Under the pieces are notes generated by a model, which saw only the letters and a program-made list of their open reading frames with translations, had not been told where the DNA came from and made no database searches. From Thelonectria olida (taxonomy: Eukaryota; Ascomycota; Sordariomycetes; Hypocreales; Nectriaceae), in NCBI GenBank assembly GCA_020736575.1, contig JAGPYM010000015.1, forward strand, positions 620,001-684,000: DNA of 64,000 nucleotides, in the 5' to 3' direction. Positions within the stretch are counted from its first letter, which is position 1; each line of letters opens with the position of its first letter. The position numbers were made by a program, and so were the translations under genes. Shown here piece by piece: positions 24,001 through 34,680 of the stretch.

Positions 24001-24289
24001 CGGGACATCTTTTTCAACAGCAATCGCCGCGGGACTGGCCGCCCGGCTCATCGATTTCTCGCGGCATAAGGATTGCCGAGAGCTGTTCAAGGAAGAGGCC
24101 GCGCACCTCAAGCTCGTTGCCGGAATGGAATCCGTCCTCGCAAAGATAGCTGGCGGTGCATCGGGAGATGGCTACTACTGCGTTGCACCATGGAGACTGC
24201 TGGACTGCACAAAAACATGTGAGGGGCGTGCCATGAAGAGAGCCGCGATTTGTGAAACTATTAAAGTTGCTTTGAGGGAAAGACATTAG
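21022..24289 (+). CDS. Subtilisin-like serine protease with DUF7580-like N-terminal region (HET-Q2-like)
   Basis: Seven exons (21022-21255, 21315-21398, 21452-22038, 22105-23058, 23121-23195, 23252-23600, 23675-24289) give 965 aa. The start ATG sits in GGCCATGG. After a helical N-terminus come a Ser/acidic low-complexity linker (~223-260) and a DUF7580-like, degenerate kinase-like region (~265-600, with FHVLFLDHPHG, RFVLSYILARAVWQNYESKW and ILALGIMLIEI). The C-terminal S8 domain carries the full triad: Asp685 in VAVLDTG, His718 in SSHGTN and Ser873 in GTSFSTA. No signal peptide is seen, so it is intracellular. In Podospora the subtilisin HET-Q2 cleaves the gasdermin HET-Q1 to trigger incompatibility death; this gene sits 4.1 kb from a gasdermin-like gene. 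The protease call is strong and the substrate is inferred. Confidence 0.85.
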
Positions 24290-24711
24290 TAGAGGGAGGA
24301 CTCACCACATCTAATACAAGAGTTATCTCTAGCTGAGCCCAACTTCAATATTCCACATCGCAACTCAACACCACAATTCAGAAACTAAGGACGGCGATGT
24401 GCTATGAGGTGAGATGCGCAGGTCATGCACCCCACAGTCCTATTACCGATCTGGCATGCCCATAGCTACAAGCACGCCAGGGTGTCTCTTCGCGAAAGCC
24501 ACTCATCTTGGTCCGTCTCTCCAGTTCATTCCCCGCTCGGCCAGCTCAGAAACTCAGCAGAACAATCCTAACGTGAGAAAAATCCCTCTTGAGCACAAAG
24601 GATCTCCAGAAGCTCTGGTTCAGGCAAGTGGTTGCATATCCTCAACTAACTAACACAGTCGAGCACGTGTCAAACGGCCCCTCGCGGGACTGTCTTCAAG
24701 TTCATGTATCA
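24290..24711. other. Intergenic region, tandem genes
   Basis: About 420 bp between the protease stop and the C2H2-STAND start, same strand. It should hold the terminator of one and the promoter of the other. Nothing else is recognised. Confidence 0.4.
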
Positions 24712-27700
24712 ATGAAGGCCAGCAGCGAAATTTTCCATCTCACACGCCATTGCGCTTCCCAGTTTTCCGACTGCCAGTCAGTATCCGGGCTGACAAAAGA
24801 CGACTGGATCGGGGAGAGGCTTGCCGACTTCAACCTTTGGGCGGCTGGAATCAGAGCATCGGCAACTGGCCCCTCGTCACTTGATCACCGAGTGCGAGAT
24901 AGACCCGACGTGAAGAATGTTCTAGTCAGCATTCTTACCACTATCAGAGAAGCAACGGAGCGATGCCTTCATAAGCACAATGATGAACTATACCTTCAAA
25001 AGAAGACGCCAAAGATCACAGCTGAAGCCTGTGGGATATCAGATGCAGATGGCCACTCCGCTCCGCCGTCCTCCCATAAACCTTCGTCACTGGTGACCCA
25101 AAAAGCGACTGACAACCCATGGTCGGACTTTTCAGACGACAGCCCGGACGATGTCGCGGCTCGGCCAAACAAGGTGGCTGGGCCTTTTGCGTCCGAGATG
25201 AAAGAGATCTCAATGGCGCTCAGCCAGCTTTACCGCGTTACCATTCTCATCCAAAGGTCTGGCAAGGAGTACAGGTTCCGGAGAGCAGACAAAGAATTAC
25301 CAAGCGTCGTAGACACCGAAGAGTACGCGCAACTCAGGACGCATCTGGAATTTATCATCTTACTTGGCCAAAGAGAGGTCAACACAGAATTCTGGCAGCG
25401 CGAGGACAACGAGGCGTTGTTACTGAATTGGAAACGAACTTCGGAATTGACCGACGTTCACAGAGCCTTGATCAACGCGAACATTGTACGGAGAAATCGC
25501 ATTCGCTTCGCTACGAGACATCTAGCGCCGCAATGGAAGGCCACTTCTACTCAATCGTTGACAGCAAAACGGCCAGAGCCACAGGAAAAACAGCAGGTGG
25601 ACGCGCAGACATCTGGCCCTCACCCCAACCGGTCGCCAGACTTAGAGCAGGCGGCCCTGGCAAAACATGAGCTTGGTATTGAGGAACAGGGAGATGTTAA
25701 CATCTCAGACCAACTCACGCCTGATGCGCCGCAGCTTGCCAAGCCTCCACCTACGTCTACCGAGATAGGCTCTATGTTTATGAGGAGTCCACGGACAGTG
25801 AAAGACAAAGGGACAGCAATCACGAGGATCACGAGGATCACGAGGATAGGCGCAAAGCAGGACTATCCAAAGCCGCCGAAAGGCCGAGCCATGTTTTCTT
25901 GCCCCTACTGTGCCCAGACGCTGTCGGCTGAGTACACTGACAACTCCAGATGGCAGTACGTTCAAGCGTCGTCTATCGTACACTATTCTGACGGGAGAGC
26001 TAACATCTTCCAGAGGACATGTTAAGCAGGACTTGATTCCATATACGTGCGTCTTTGAGAACTGCGAAATCGCAGGAGAACTCTTTGAGTCTTCGGAAGA
26101 GTGGATGGCCCATCTTACGACGGCACACAGCCAGACTCGTTGGGTCTGTAGCCTCTGCCCGACGGATTCTATGCACGACGAGGAAGTCTTCTTCGACAGC
26201 GGCCAGGCTTGGAATGATCATATAGTTGCCGCCCATGCTAACGCGTTCCCCGACAACCAGATGGAAGATTTGGCCAGCATGAGCGAGCGGACCGTTCTCC
26301 AGCCCATAGCCTGCCCTCTTTGCCCGCATTTTGATCCGTCCGAAGCCGAGCCCTACGACCACATTGCCAACCATCTGCATGAGTTTGCGCTGAGAGCCCT
26401 TCCATGGGAGAATAACGACAGGGGTGGCAGCTATTTTCATTCCGTTGATTCTGACAATCCTGGAGGAGGTCCGGCGACCGAAGTAGCCAGTACCATTGGA
26501 GACGGCAGCGATGACAATGACAATGAAGATCAACCATCTACAAACAAGGTGGATACTCTATGGCAGGTCATACACCAAGTATCGACACAAAAAATAGGCG
26601 TTCTGTCATTTGTTACGGAAAGCTATCGATACACTCTTCAGCAGCTGGCCAATTTATTGACCCGTATCCGGACACTTGATCTCCAGTTCGAGCTCGAAAA
26701 CAACCCAGAGGATGAGTTTAGCGGAGGGGCTGAACATAAACCCAACATCAAAAACAGGATTGATGACAACCCTAAAGACAAGCTGAACGACAGGCTTGAC
26801 GAGTTCATCCGCCCACTACTCCGGATTCAGGAGAATTTCCGCTGCCTCCCCAAACAGGCAGACCATGTGTCGGGTGAAGAAGCAAGAGAATCAGAGGAGA
26901 TCCTTCATGACGAGTGTGCAACTCTACGATTGCTGATTGAGAGGGAGGAATCACGGCCACTTTTTGAAAAAGCATTCCAAGCACAGTCGGAACTTGCTAT
27001 TACCCAGGTGAAGAGCGCTAAACCTTCCGTTTTGGCCAGATATTCTATATGCCAGATTTCAGATGTCTCTAGCGAGGTGGTGCAAATCTTCAAGGAGGCC
27101 GACAAGACAGCCAAGGGCAAGAATCAGTATGGTGCGGCGCATCAGCCGCTACGCAACATGTTTGGCGGCTTTTTTACCGCTGTCACAGACGAGACAAAAT
27201 TCTTTTCGTTCCTTCCATTCGATGACCTATCTACATCAATCTGCGGTGGCATGGTTCTCATTGTCAAACTTATCGCCGAAGCTTCCAAGAAGTTCTCCGT
27301 GGCGCCTTTCCTGGGTGTCCTGGAGACTATTTTATTTGCCACAACTACGAAACTTCCCTTTACAGCCTTAGACGAGCCCCGACCAGAGAATTTTATTCAA
27401 CAGATAGCTGCGCTGTGTACCGCCATCTTCCGTCTTTTGACAGCCGCCACGAAGTTTCTCATACCAGGTGAGTCTATGCCAGACATGCAATGAATACCTC
27501 CAGTCACCAACCAGATTCGCCCCAGGGAAACATAAAGACCCGATCTTAACACCGCTATTTCACTACGAAAACCAGATACTTGACCGAGAAAGGACGATCT
27601 CGCCGTTGCGCCGCGAAGTTCAAAACGCCGTCTTGAAAATACTCGATGAAAGCAAGGTCTTACGTTCCAAAGCATTGTTGCAAACTGAAAGCCGCCTCAC

Positions 27701-28772
27701 AATCATGCAGCGCATGTATGAAGCTTTAATACAGTCTCCAAGCTTAGCCGCCTCCCCGCTACCCCCAGAGCTTAAGAAAGCTCTCAGTGAGCCGAGTGAT
27801 CATCAACGCGAGCTGCTTGGTGAGAGCCACGAGGTTCTAGCGAGACTCCTCTGGACGAAAAAGCAGACGGGTGAGTTATTCATCTTGTCTCTAGCGCACT
27901 AAAGCAGTTCTGACTTGATCGGACCAGAGATGACTACCGCCCGTAAGGACAAAAAAGTTCTCAAAGATGATCATATCCAAGATCTCGTTGCCCAGGATGA
28001 CCTCGTTGCGGAAGATTGTCGCAGAATCTTAAGATCTGTCCAGTGGAAGCACGGAGAGACACGCCAACTTCTATATCTCCTCAACCATAAGAAGTTTCGG
28101 GATTTCTTCACGTCTCGGTATTCATCGGTTCTGGTCATTCAAGATGGCGGCCCTCGTGGACGAAAGGCTCCTCTTACCCTTCCATTCATCATGGCCATGA
28201 TAGTGCAACATTTCCGTGCCACATTGTCTTCAGGCCAGGGAGACTTCATCCTTGCCTGCTTCTGTGGTGCCCCAGCCGGCTCCACGCGGATCCGGGACGC
28301 CAAGGACATGATGATCCGGCTTGTCTCTCAACTAATGCTGCAGTGCAACAACCTGAGCGACTCTGTTCTTGATGACAGCTTGCTTCCTCTCACGGGAGCA
28401 ACAACGAAAAGCCTTCTGAAGCTCTTCTCGCATCTCCTCCAACACCTTCCTTCTAATGCCCGGGTTTATTGTATCATTGACTTGCTCGACTCATCTTCGA
28501 TGCTGAATGGGAGCACTGAAGGAGTAAAACCTTTGTATCGTTTACTAGAAATTCTGGACAAGGCTCACGACCGGGAAACCAAGGTGAAGATCCTGCTCAC
28601 TACTTCTAGTGTAAAGTTGGGTCCTGGCCTTGACTTGGACCGAGATGACGTCTTGGACATGGCAACTTTGAGAAGGAATGCAACGCAGCCGCCCGGGCGG
28701 CTTGGGTACAGCCAAATTAGCCACACATCTGTTTGGAAAGCTCTTACATTAGGAAGCCATCCCCATCGGTAG
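24712..28772 (+). CDS. C2H2 zinc-finger / STAND-like protein with degenerate NTPase
   Basis: Four exons (24712-25955, 26014-27467, 27526-27870, 27928-28772) give 1295 aa with closing phases. Introns are 57-58 nt. The N-terminal helical part contains SLDHRVRDRPDVKNVLVS and NPWSDFSDDSPDD, typical of fungal C2H2 multi-domain proteins. Residues ~405-560 hold a finger array (FSCPYC, YTCVFENC...HLTTAH, WVCSLC...HIVAAH, IACPLC...HIANHLHEFAL). A helical DUF7708-like region follows (~720-880, FLPFDDLSTSICGGMVLIVK), then a C-terminal NACHT-like part where the P-loop is lost (QDGGPRGRK) but a hydrophobic Walker-B-like strand remains (VYCIIDLLDSSS). It has no repeat sensor domain. It may act as an adaptor or degenerate STAND receptor; this is inferred. 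A three-copy ATCACGAGG repeat (~25828-25849) encodes TRI units before the fingers. Confidence 0.75.
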
Positions 28773-29240
28773 ATGCTCGAGAAATATGGCACAAATCTTA
28801 ATCTACTTCCATTATTTGTGATGCTATCCACACGTCTTAGTTCTCTGATCCATACGGTTCATCGTCGTAGTAATTCCCCCCAGTATTCCATGTCTTGGCT
28901 GCATCCTGCGCTCTCCAAGCCTTCTCAAACTGTCGGACACAGATACACCACTGCAAATTTCCCTCCGAACCCTTTTGAAAGGCATTCTACGCGTCAAAAC
29001 TTTATTAGTAACTGGCGATCTAGTGAAGGGTAGATGGACTCCTTTCGCACGTCGGCAACCGACCTATACCTCGCTGATTGGCCGTTTCCATTTTCGGCCT
29101 TATACATACAGAACTGGACGGCCGTCAACGGCTTTTAACTCGTATTATCAATCCTCACTCTCCCCGCTTGAGGCAACCAGATTTCTTTTACCATGGAACC
29201 GTCCCCACAAGAGCTCGCAAGCTACCCACCCATATGGTAA
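28773..29240. other. Intergenic region
   Basis: Open frames here are compositionally biased and show no domain. No RNA gene is seen. Confidence 0.35.
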
Positions 29241-29670
29241 ACTCAACTCGACACTTGGTACGGCCACGAACAGGCGACAAGTCTATCGAGCGAATCCACG
29301 GTGGGCTTTCGGACTCTTGGCTACCTCTTTCGTTTTCGAAGCATTAGCGCTGGCGGGCATCGCCTTGCAACTCTTCATTCGCGGGCCAGATGTGCTGGGT
29401 TTTGCGAGCACCATGACCTGTGACAACGCAAACTGTGCGGGTGTGCCATCTGGCGGCACATATCTAGACGGCCCTGATCTGGCGAGAGAGTTGAAACACT
29501 TGACAGTGCACCTTGCGGATATCTGTCCTTGCGAAGGGAAGGGCTATATTGCTATGAAGGACGTTCAACTTGAGAAACAGGCGCAGGGCCAACACCAACT
29601 GAATGGAGACATTGGTCAAGGAGCTTGGCGGCCTCTGGGTCGAAGGAGGGTTACTTGTAATCGTAAAGAG
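29240..29670 (+). pseudogene. Fragment of a fungal membrane protein C-terminus
   Basis: The plus frame reads a transmembrane helix (FGLLATSFVFEALALAGIAL) followed by GPDVLGFASTMTCDN, VPSGGTYLDGPDLARELKHL and LADICPCEGKGYIAM. This pattern (PDxLGxxSTMTxDN, then a GGTxLDGxxRAxxL helix and a short VRLADV strand) recurs at the C-termini of large multi-span fungal proteins of unknown function. No ATG or earlier membrane spans precede it, so it looks like the surviving 3' end of a deleted gene. It could instead be a terminal exon of an undetected spliced gene. Confidence 0.4.
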
Positions 29671-30102
29671 ACCCTCAACGGGATGAATACTATAATAGGC
29701 AATACTACACTGATGCATTTGAGCTGTCCAAGACTTCTTTCTAAGCTTCGCTTCATCCGTATTTTAAAACGTCACCCCTGAAACACACCCTGTGCCACGT
29801 TCGAGAAAGGACATGGATGCTTAATTTTCCACGACAAGGATACTTTGACGATGTCTTCCACCAATCGGTTCATCTTGGAAACAAGATGCCAGGATGAATG
29901 TTTGTTCCGGGGCCCTCGGCAACAACACAATTTCCTAAATTGGACGACGGAACTCCCTCTTGGACTCCCCTATGGGAGAATAGGGCTCTCTACATGCGAC
30001 ACGCGGTTGAGAAACGGCTGAGCTTAAAGTCCACGCTGACGCACAACAGCGGCCCGGAGTCTTCTCACCTTCTCGTCATCCTGTCTTTCCCATATCATTA
30101 CA
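29671..30102. promoter_or_regulatory. Upstream region of the pectate-lyase-like gene
   Basis: About 430 bp without a gene before the start codon at 30103. Pyrimidine-rich sequence directly precedes the ATG (CATATCATTACA). No clear TATA box is seen. Confidence 0.35.
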
Positions 30103-31581
30103 ATGAAGGCCTCTCTCTCTGCTCTAGCGTTGGTGCTTCAGGGCGTAGCAGCCCAGCTTGCCTTTCCCGGCGCTGAGGGCCTCGGTAGAAATGCCGTTGG
30201 TGGACGCTATGGTAAAGTGTACAAGGTGACCAACCTCAAGTAAGACGATCCCTAGCGACGCACGAATTGTATCAAGGAGGCTGACAACGAGAATAGCGAC
30301 TCTGGTGCAGGTTCTCTGCGGGACGCTGTCTCCCAGTCCAACCGGATCGTCGTGTTTGAAGTTGGCGGCGTGATCAACATCTCATCCCGCATCGTAGTCA
30401 AGTCCAAGATCTACATTGCTGGGCAAACCGCCCCAGGAGGTGTTCGTCTTCCCTTTGTTCAACAGACCCTAACGTAGCTGACACGAAGGCCACAACAGGG
30501 CATTACGATTTACGGCGACGGCTGGTCCTGGTCTGATGCCGACGACTCCATCGCGCGCTACATCCGTGTGCGCATGGGCCGTGGCGGCACCTCGGGCAAG
30601 GACGCCATCACCATTGCCTCTGGCAGTCGCCTCATTTTCGACCACGTGAGCGTATCCTGGGGCCGTGATGAGACCTTCTCCATCAGCGGCGACGCAGCCA
30701 ACACGACGATCCAAAACAGCATCATCGCGCAGGGCCTCGAGACGCACTCGTGCGGTGGGCTCATGCAGACGGATGGCGGCATCAGCCTGTTCCGAAACTT
30801 GTATATCGACAACAAGACCAGGAACCCCAAGGTCAAGGGTGTAAACGACTTTCAGAATAATGTGAGTATCATCATTACTGGTTCAAGGAGAAACATCCTT
30901 CTAACTGAGACGTCCGTCTAGGTCGTCTACAACTGGGGCGGAGGTGGCGGCTACATTGCCGGCGACAGCTCAGGCCAGAGCTATGCTAACATCATCAACA
31001 ACTACTTTATTTCGGGCCCTAGCACCTCCGTGTCTGCCTTTACGCGAGGTAACGAGAACTTCCACGGTTGTAAGTAATATTCCTCCCCACCTAGCAGTCT
31101 CATCAAGTGCTTACTCACCCTCCCCAAAGACGTCAAAGACAACTATTATGACTCCAACCGCAACGGCGCCCTCGACGGCGCAGCCCTTTGCGAAAAGTCC
31201 ACTTGCTACTCTGACATCGACTTCCAGTCCTCACCGTACAACTACCCCGGCCCCGCTACCCTCTACTCCGCTACGCAAGCCGTCGAGGTCGTTCTGAAAG
31301 GCGTCGGTGCCTCGAAATCTCGTGACAGCGTTGATACCCAGCTCGTTGCGCAGGTGCGCTCCTTCGGCACGAAGGGCGCCCTCATCTCCAACGAAGACAG
31401 CATGGGCGGCCCGGGAGACATTGCTAGCGGCACGGCGCTCACCGATACCGATGGCGATGGCATCCCGGACGCGTGGGAGAAAGCTAATGGGTTGAACCCC
31501 AACGATGCAAGTGACGGTATGGCCATTGCGAAGAATGGGTATGCAAACCTAGAGAACTACGTCAATTCTTTGGTGGCATAA
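30103..31581 (+). CDS. Secreted polysaccharide lyase family 1 (pectate-lyase-like) protein
   Basis: Five exons (30103-30239, 30297-30441, 30499-30861, 30922-31069, 31130-31581) encode 414 aa. A signal peptide (MKASLSALALVLQGVAAQ) is followed by a right-handed beta-helix with FPGAEGLGRNAVGGRYGKVY, GSLRDAVSQSNRIVVFEVGG, YIAGQTAPGGGITIYGDGWS, IFDHVSVSWGRDETFS and NPKVKGVNDFQNNVVYNWGG, the usual PL1 set of fungal pectate lyases of the pectate-trisaccharide-lyase type. It would cleave de-esterified pectin outside the cell. The C-terminal TDTDGDGIPDAWEKANGLNP is a calcium-binding-like DxDxDG loop common in this subgroup. The second intron needs a GTTCGT donor to stay in phase. Confidence 0.88.
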
Positions 31582-32260
31582 TGAGCCGAACTTCCGTCGG
31601 CATTTTGAAGGCCAGTCCGCAAGTAGCTATGTAAAACAGATGATGTAGCAGCAATCCAGAGCTATACCTCCAGTATACAGCCATTGGCACCTACCAAGTA
31701 CTTATCCAGTGATCAGACAGTGTTGAGGGAGTGACGTATGAACCCCTCCTTTAGGTAGCCTGGTTGCTTACCTGCCTGCCTGCCTGGTTGACGGTGAGGC
31801 GAAGTGCGTATGGCAGCGGTTGTCTTTTCACAATGCTACATAGTATGTACTGTGCAGTGTGCTCCGGTCTGATATGCAGCCGGAGGTGCGTTCGAGCGTC
31901 ATTACATGCCCCGAGAAAATCCGAAAATCTACGGCCAGGAAGTGGCGGTTCACAAACAACGCATTGTTCCCGGACCCAAGGCTCAGTCGAATTGTCCGCT
32001 GACTTGGATCTATCACAACCCGACTGCTGGCAGACTCGCTCATAAATGTGACAACAGCCTACGTAATCTCATGCCGTTGCAACTGGAACATTTCATCAAT
32101 AGCCTCGCTCTGTATCCTAGCCAGTTACGTATTATATCAATGCAGTATGAAACAGATGACTGTCGTTAACCAAAATTAGTGTGAGAAGTAAGTGATTGTT
32201 CTTGACATCGAGAAATTACCTCTACTCGCTAACTACATCACCGACTTCTCACCAGCCACA
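31582..32260. other. Intergenic region
   Basis: About 680 bp between the lyase gene and the CHAT relic. A short CCTG tandem repeat (TGCC units, ~31771-31788) is the only feature seen. Confidence 0.4.
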
Positions 32261-34680
32261 AAACCTTCTCCAAAACAAGATTCCCGCCGATGAAGAAGCT
32301 ACTCGCGAAGCTCGGATCGCGGTTGATAGAGCTATCAAGCGCCAGACCAATTAGGAAACATGCTTTCACAAGTTTGTCCTAATACACCAGGAGAAGTATC
32401 AACGAACAGGAAAATTGAAGATTAGAAGATGCTATTCTGGCTGTACAACAAGCAGTCGATTCAACTCCACAGACACACCCAGCACACGCAATCTTGGCAG
32501 TCGACTTGGCGACCAATTCTCAAGAACAGGGGCGAGAGAAGACCTTGAGGACTCGATTCGATATGGGCGGAAGGCGGACGCTATGATCCCTCAAAACTAC
32601 CCCGATAAGCCAGCTCGTTTGGATGTTCTTACCAGTCTGCTTATGAAGAAACATCTGATAACGGGGGCGACAGAGGACCTTGATGAGACTATTCAGTATG
32701 ATCGTGACGCAGTTGAGACGAGCACGACCACACCGACGAAGCAAATAGACTACTCAACCTCTCGAATGGGCTTGGGAAGAGACATCTAAGGACAGGCCTG
32801 ATATGTGACCTTGAGGAATCCATCTAGTGCACACGAGAATCTATCGACCTCACCCCCAAAGACCATCCCATTCGAGCAACACAATTACAAAACCTTGTGA
32901 GCAGCCCTATAGTTGCACTTGGCGAGCGGTACAAACGGACTCGGATTGCCCTCGATCTTGACGAGGCTCTGCAGACTGCATCTGAGACGCTAAGTAGTCG
33001 ATGAGACTCTAGAAGACAATCTAGAATGACTAAAGCGTCTAACTATCTTCGACATCATCCTTCTCCATAAGTTCACAGGAACAAAAGCAACGCAGGACAT
33101 TGAAGAGATCCTACAAGTTCAACGAGAAGCTATGAAGACAAGTCTGCAATACTAGACCGAGCCGTCTGTTCTTTTCGCTGTCTTAGACACTCTTGGTCGC
33201 AAATACTTGGTAACAGAAGCTATCACCGACGTGGACGATGCCATTGAAGTTGGATGGGAAGCTGCCAGCACGGCTCCATCAGACCTTCCAGAGGTAGCAC
33301 TTTTATTGAATGGACTTGGGATCAAGCTGCACAACAGACAACAGATAATGAGGACTTGCAGCGACTTTGCGTTCCCTTCGAAATTCCGGCAAGCAAGATC
33401 TACTTAGCAACGTGGCTGGCCTCACCTGTGAAGCTACCGCAGTAGCGACATATGCAGATAAGGGGCCATTGGAGATATTGAACTTGCTCGAGGAGGTTCG
33501 TGGCGTTCTCGCAACGTCTCTAGACGAGATGAGGGCAGATATCCTGGACCTGCGAGAGAAGTACCCAAAAATGGGAGACGAGTTTGTTTCTCTCCAAGAA
33601 GGCCTAGATCTGCCCGAGACACTGAGCGCAAGTCTCGATAGTTTCTCCGACGTTCGATTACAACGCCGCTACCACATGGGCAGAAGGCGTGATGGGCTCA
33701 TCTCTGAAATCCGAACATAACCCGAATTCGACAACTTCCTCCTTCATACGAGTAAGCCGGAAATAGGAGATTCGGTGAGATTTGGACCGATCGTCTTTAT
33801 CAACGTTAATTAGCTTCGCTGTGACACGAGGCTTATCGACCAACGCCAGATGCAGCTGGCACATTTGCCGAGCCTGACTCAGAGAGACGTCGGCGAGACG
33901 GTACGTAGTGGAGAGAAAGGCAGCGCTGAGGTCCTTGAGTGGCTTTGGGATGCAGTCGCGAAGCCCATCTTGGATGCTCTGGGGTTTACGCAGCCTCCTC
34001 AATCCGACGATGATTGCCTCATGCCTGGTGGATTCCTACTGGCCGTCTCAGTATGCTCCCGATTTACGCAGTCGGATAACACCACAAAAAGTCATCAGAG
34101 ACAGTGCTTGACAGGGTCATCTCATCCTACAGTTCATCTGTCAAGGCAATCATCCATACCCGTCGCCGTCCGATTACCCCATATAACTCGCCTAGGGAAA
34201 TTCTTGTTCCCGTTGAGAACACAACTGGCTGCTCAAAGCTTTCGTTTGCAGCGAAATAGGTTGATATTTTGCATCTCGTGTGCAAGGAGATAGCACTCGA
34301 GACTCTGCGGTCGTTACTGCACAAGAAGGACGTCTTGCCAGCTTTACCTCGCTGTAGCGTTTTTCATTTCGCTGGCCATAGTTACACAGATCTATCCGAC
34401 CCATCCCAAAGTCTGTTGCTATTAGGGAACGGAGAAACCGACCCTCTGACCATAGCCAGCCTTGTGGCAATAAATCTGCGCCAGGACCCTCCATGCTTAG
34501 CCTATCTGCGAGCCCGTGGGACTGGTCGGATCAAGGACGAGAGATTCATTGACAAGTATCCATTTGAACAGCGGATGTCAACTAGCTGGCGTGTGGGAGG
34601 TTGATGACAAACTCCGTACGATATGGCAAGAATCACGTATGGGACAATGGTGGGCGGGATGACAGATGAACCCGTATCTT
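32261..34680 (+). pseudogene. Decayed TPR-CHAT (caspase-like) gene
   Basis: The plus strand carries fragments of a fungal TPR-CHAT protein in shifting frames. Upstream are TPR units such as EDAILAVQQAVDSTPQTHPA, REDLEDSIRYGRKADAMIPQ and TEDLDETIQYDRDAV. Mid-gene is VLEWLWDAVAKPILDALGFT, then a CHAT-like part with SVKAIIHTRRRPITPYNSP and SVFHFAGHSYTDLSDPSQSL. Numerous stops and frameshifts separate these pieces. The His of the dyad is kept (FAGH), but the usual catalytic motif ACGTG reads ARGTG, a Cys-to-Arg change (CGT at ~34512-34517). The gene is dead both by frame and by active site. CHAT proteases are one of the two protease types associated with fungal gasdermins, and this relic is 16 kb from the gasdermin-like gene. 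Confidence 0.7.

Noticed and set aside
25828..25850. Three-copy ATCACGAGG repeat as a possible CRISPR or regulatory array
   Set aside because: It is an in-frame coding microsatellite (TRI repeats) within an exon, in a eukaryote; no spacer structure.
28773..29240. Extra exons extending the C2H2-STAND gene downstream
   Set aside because: The frame closes cleanly at 28772 and following frames are low-complexity without splice support.
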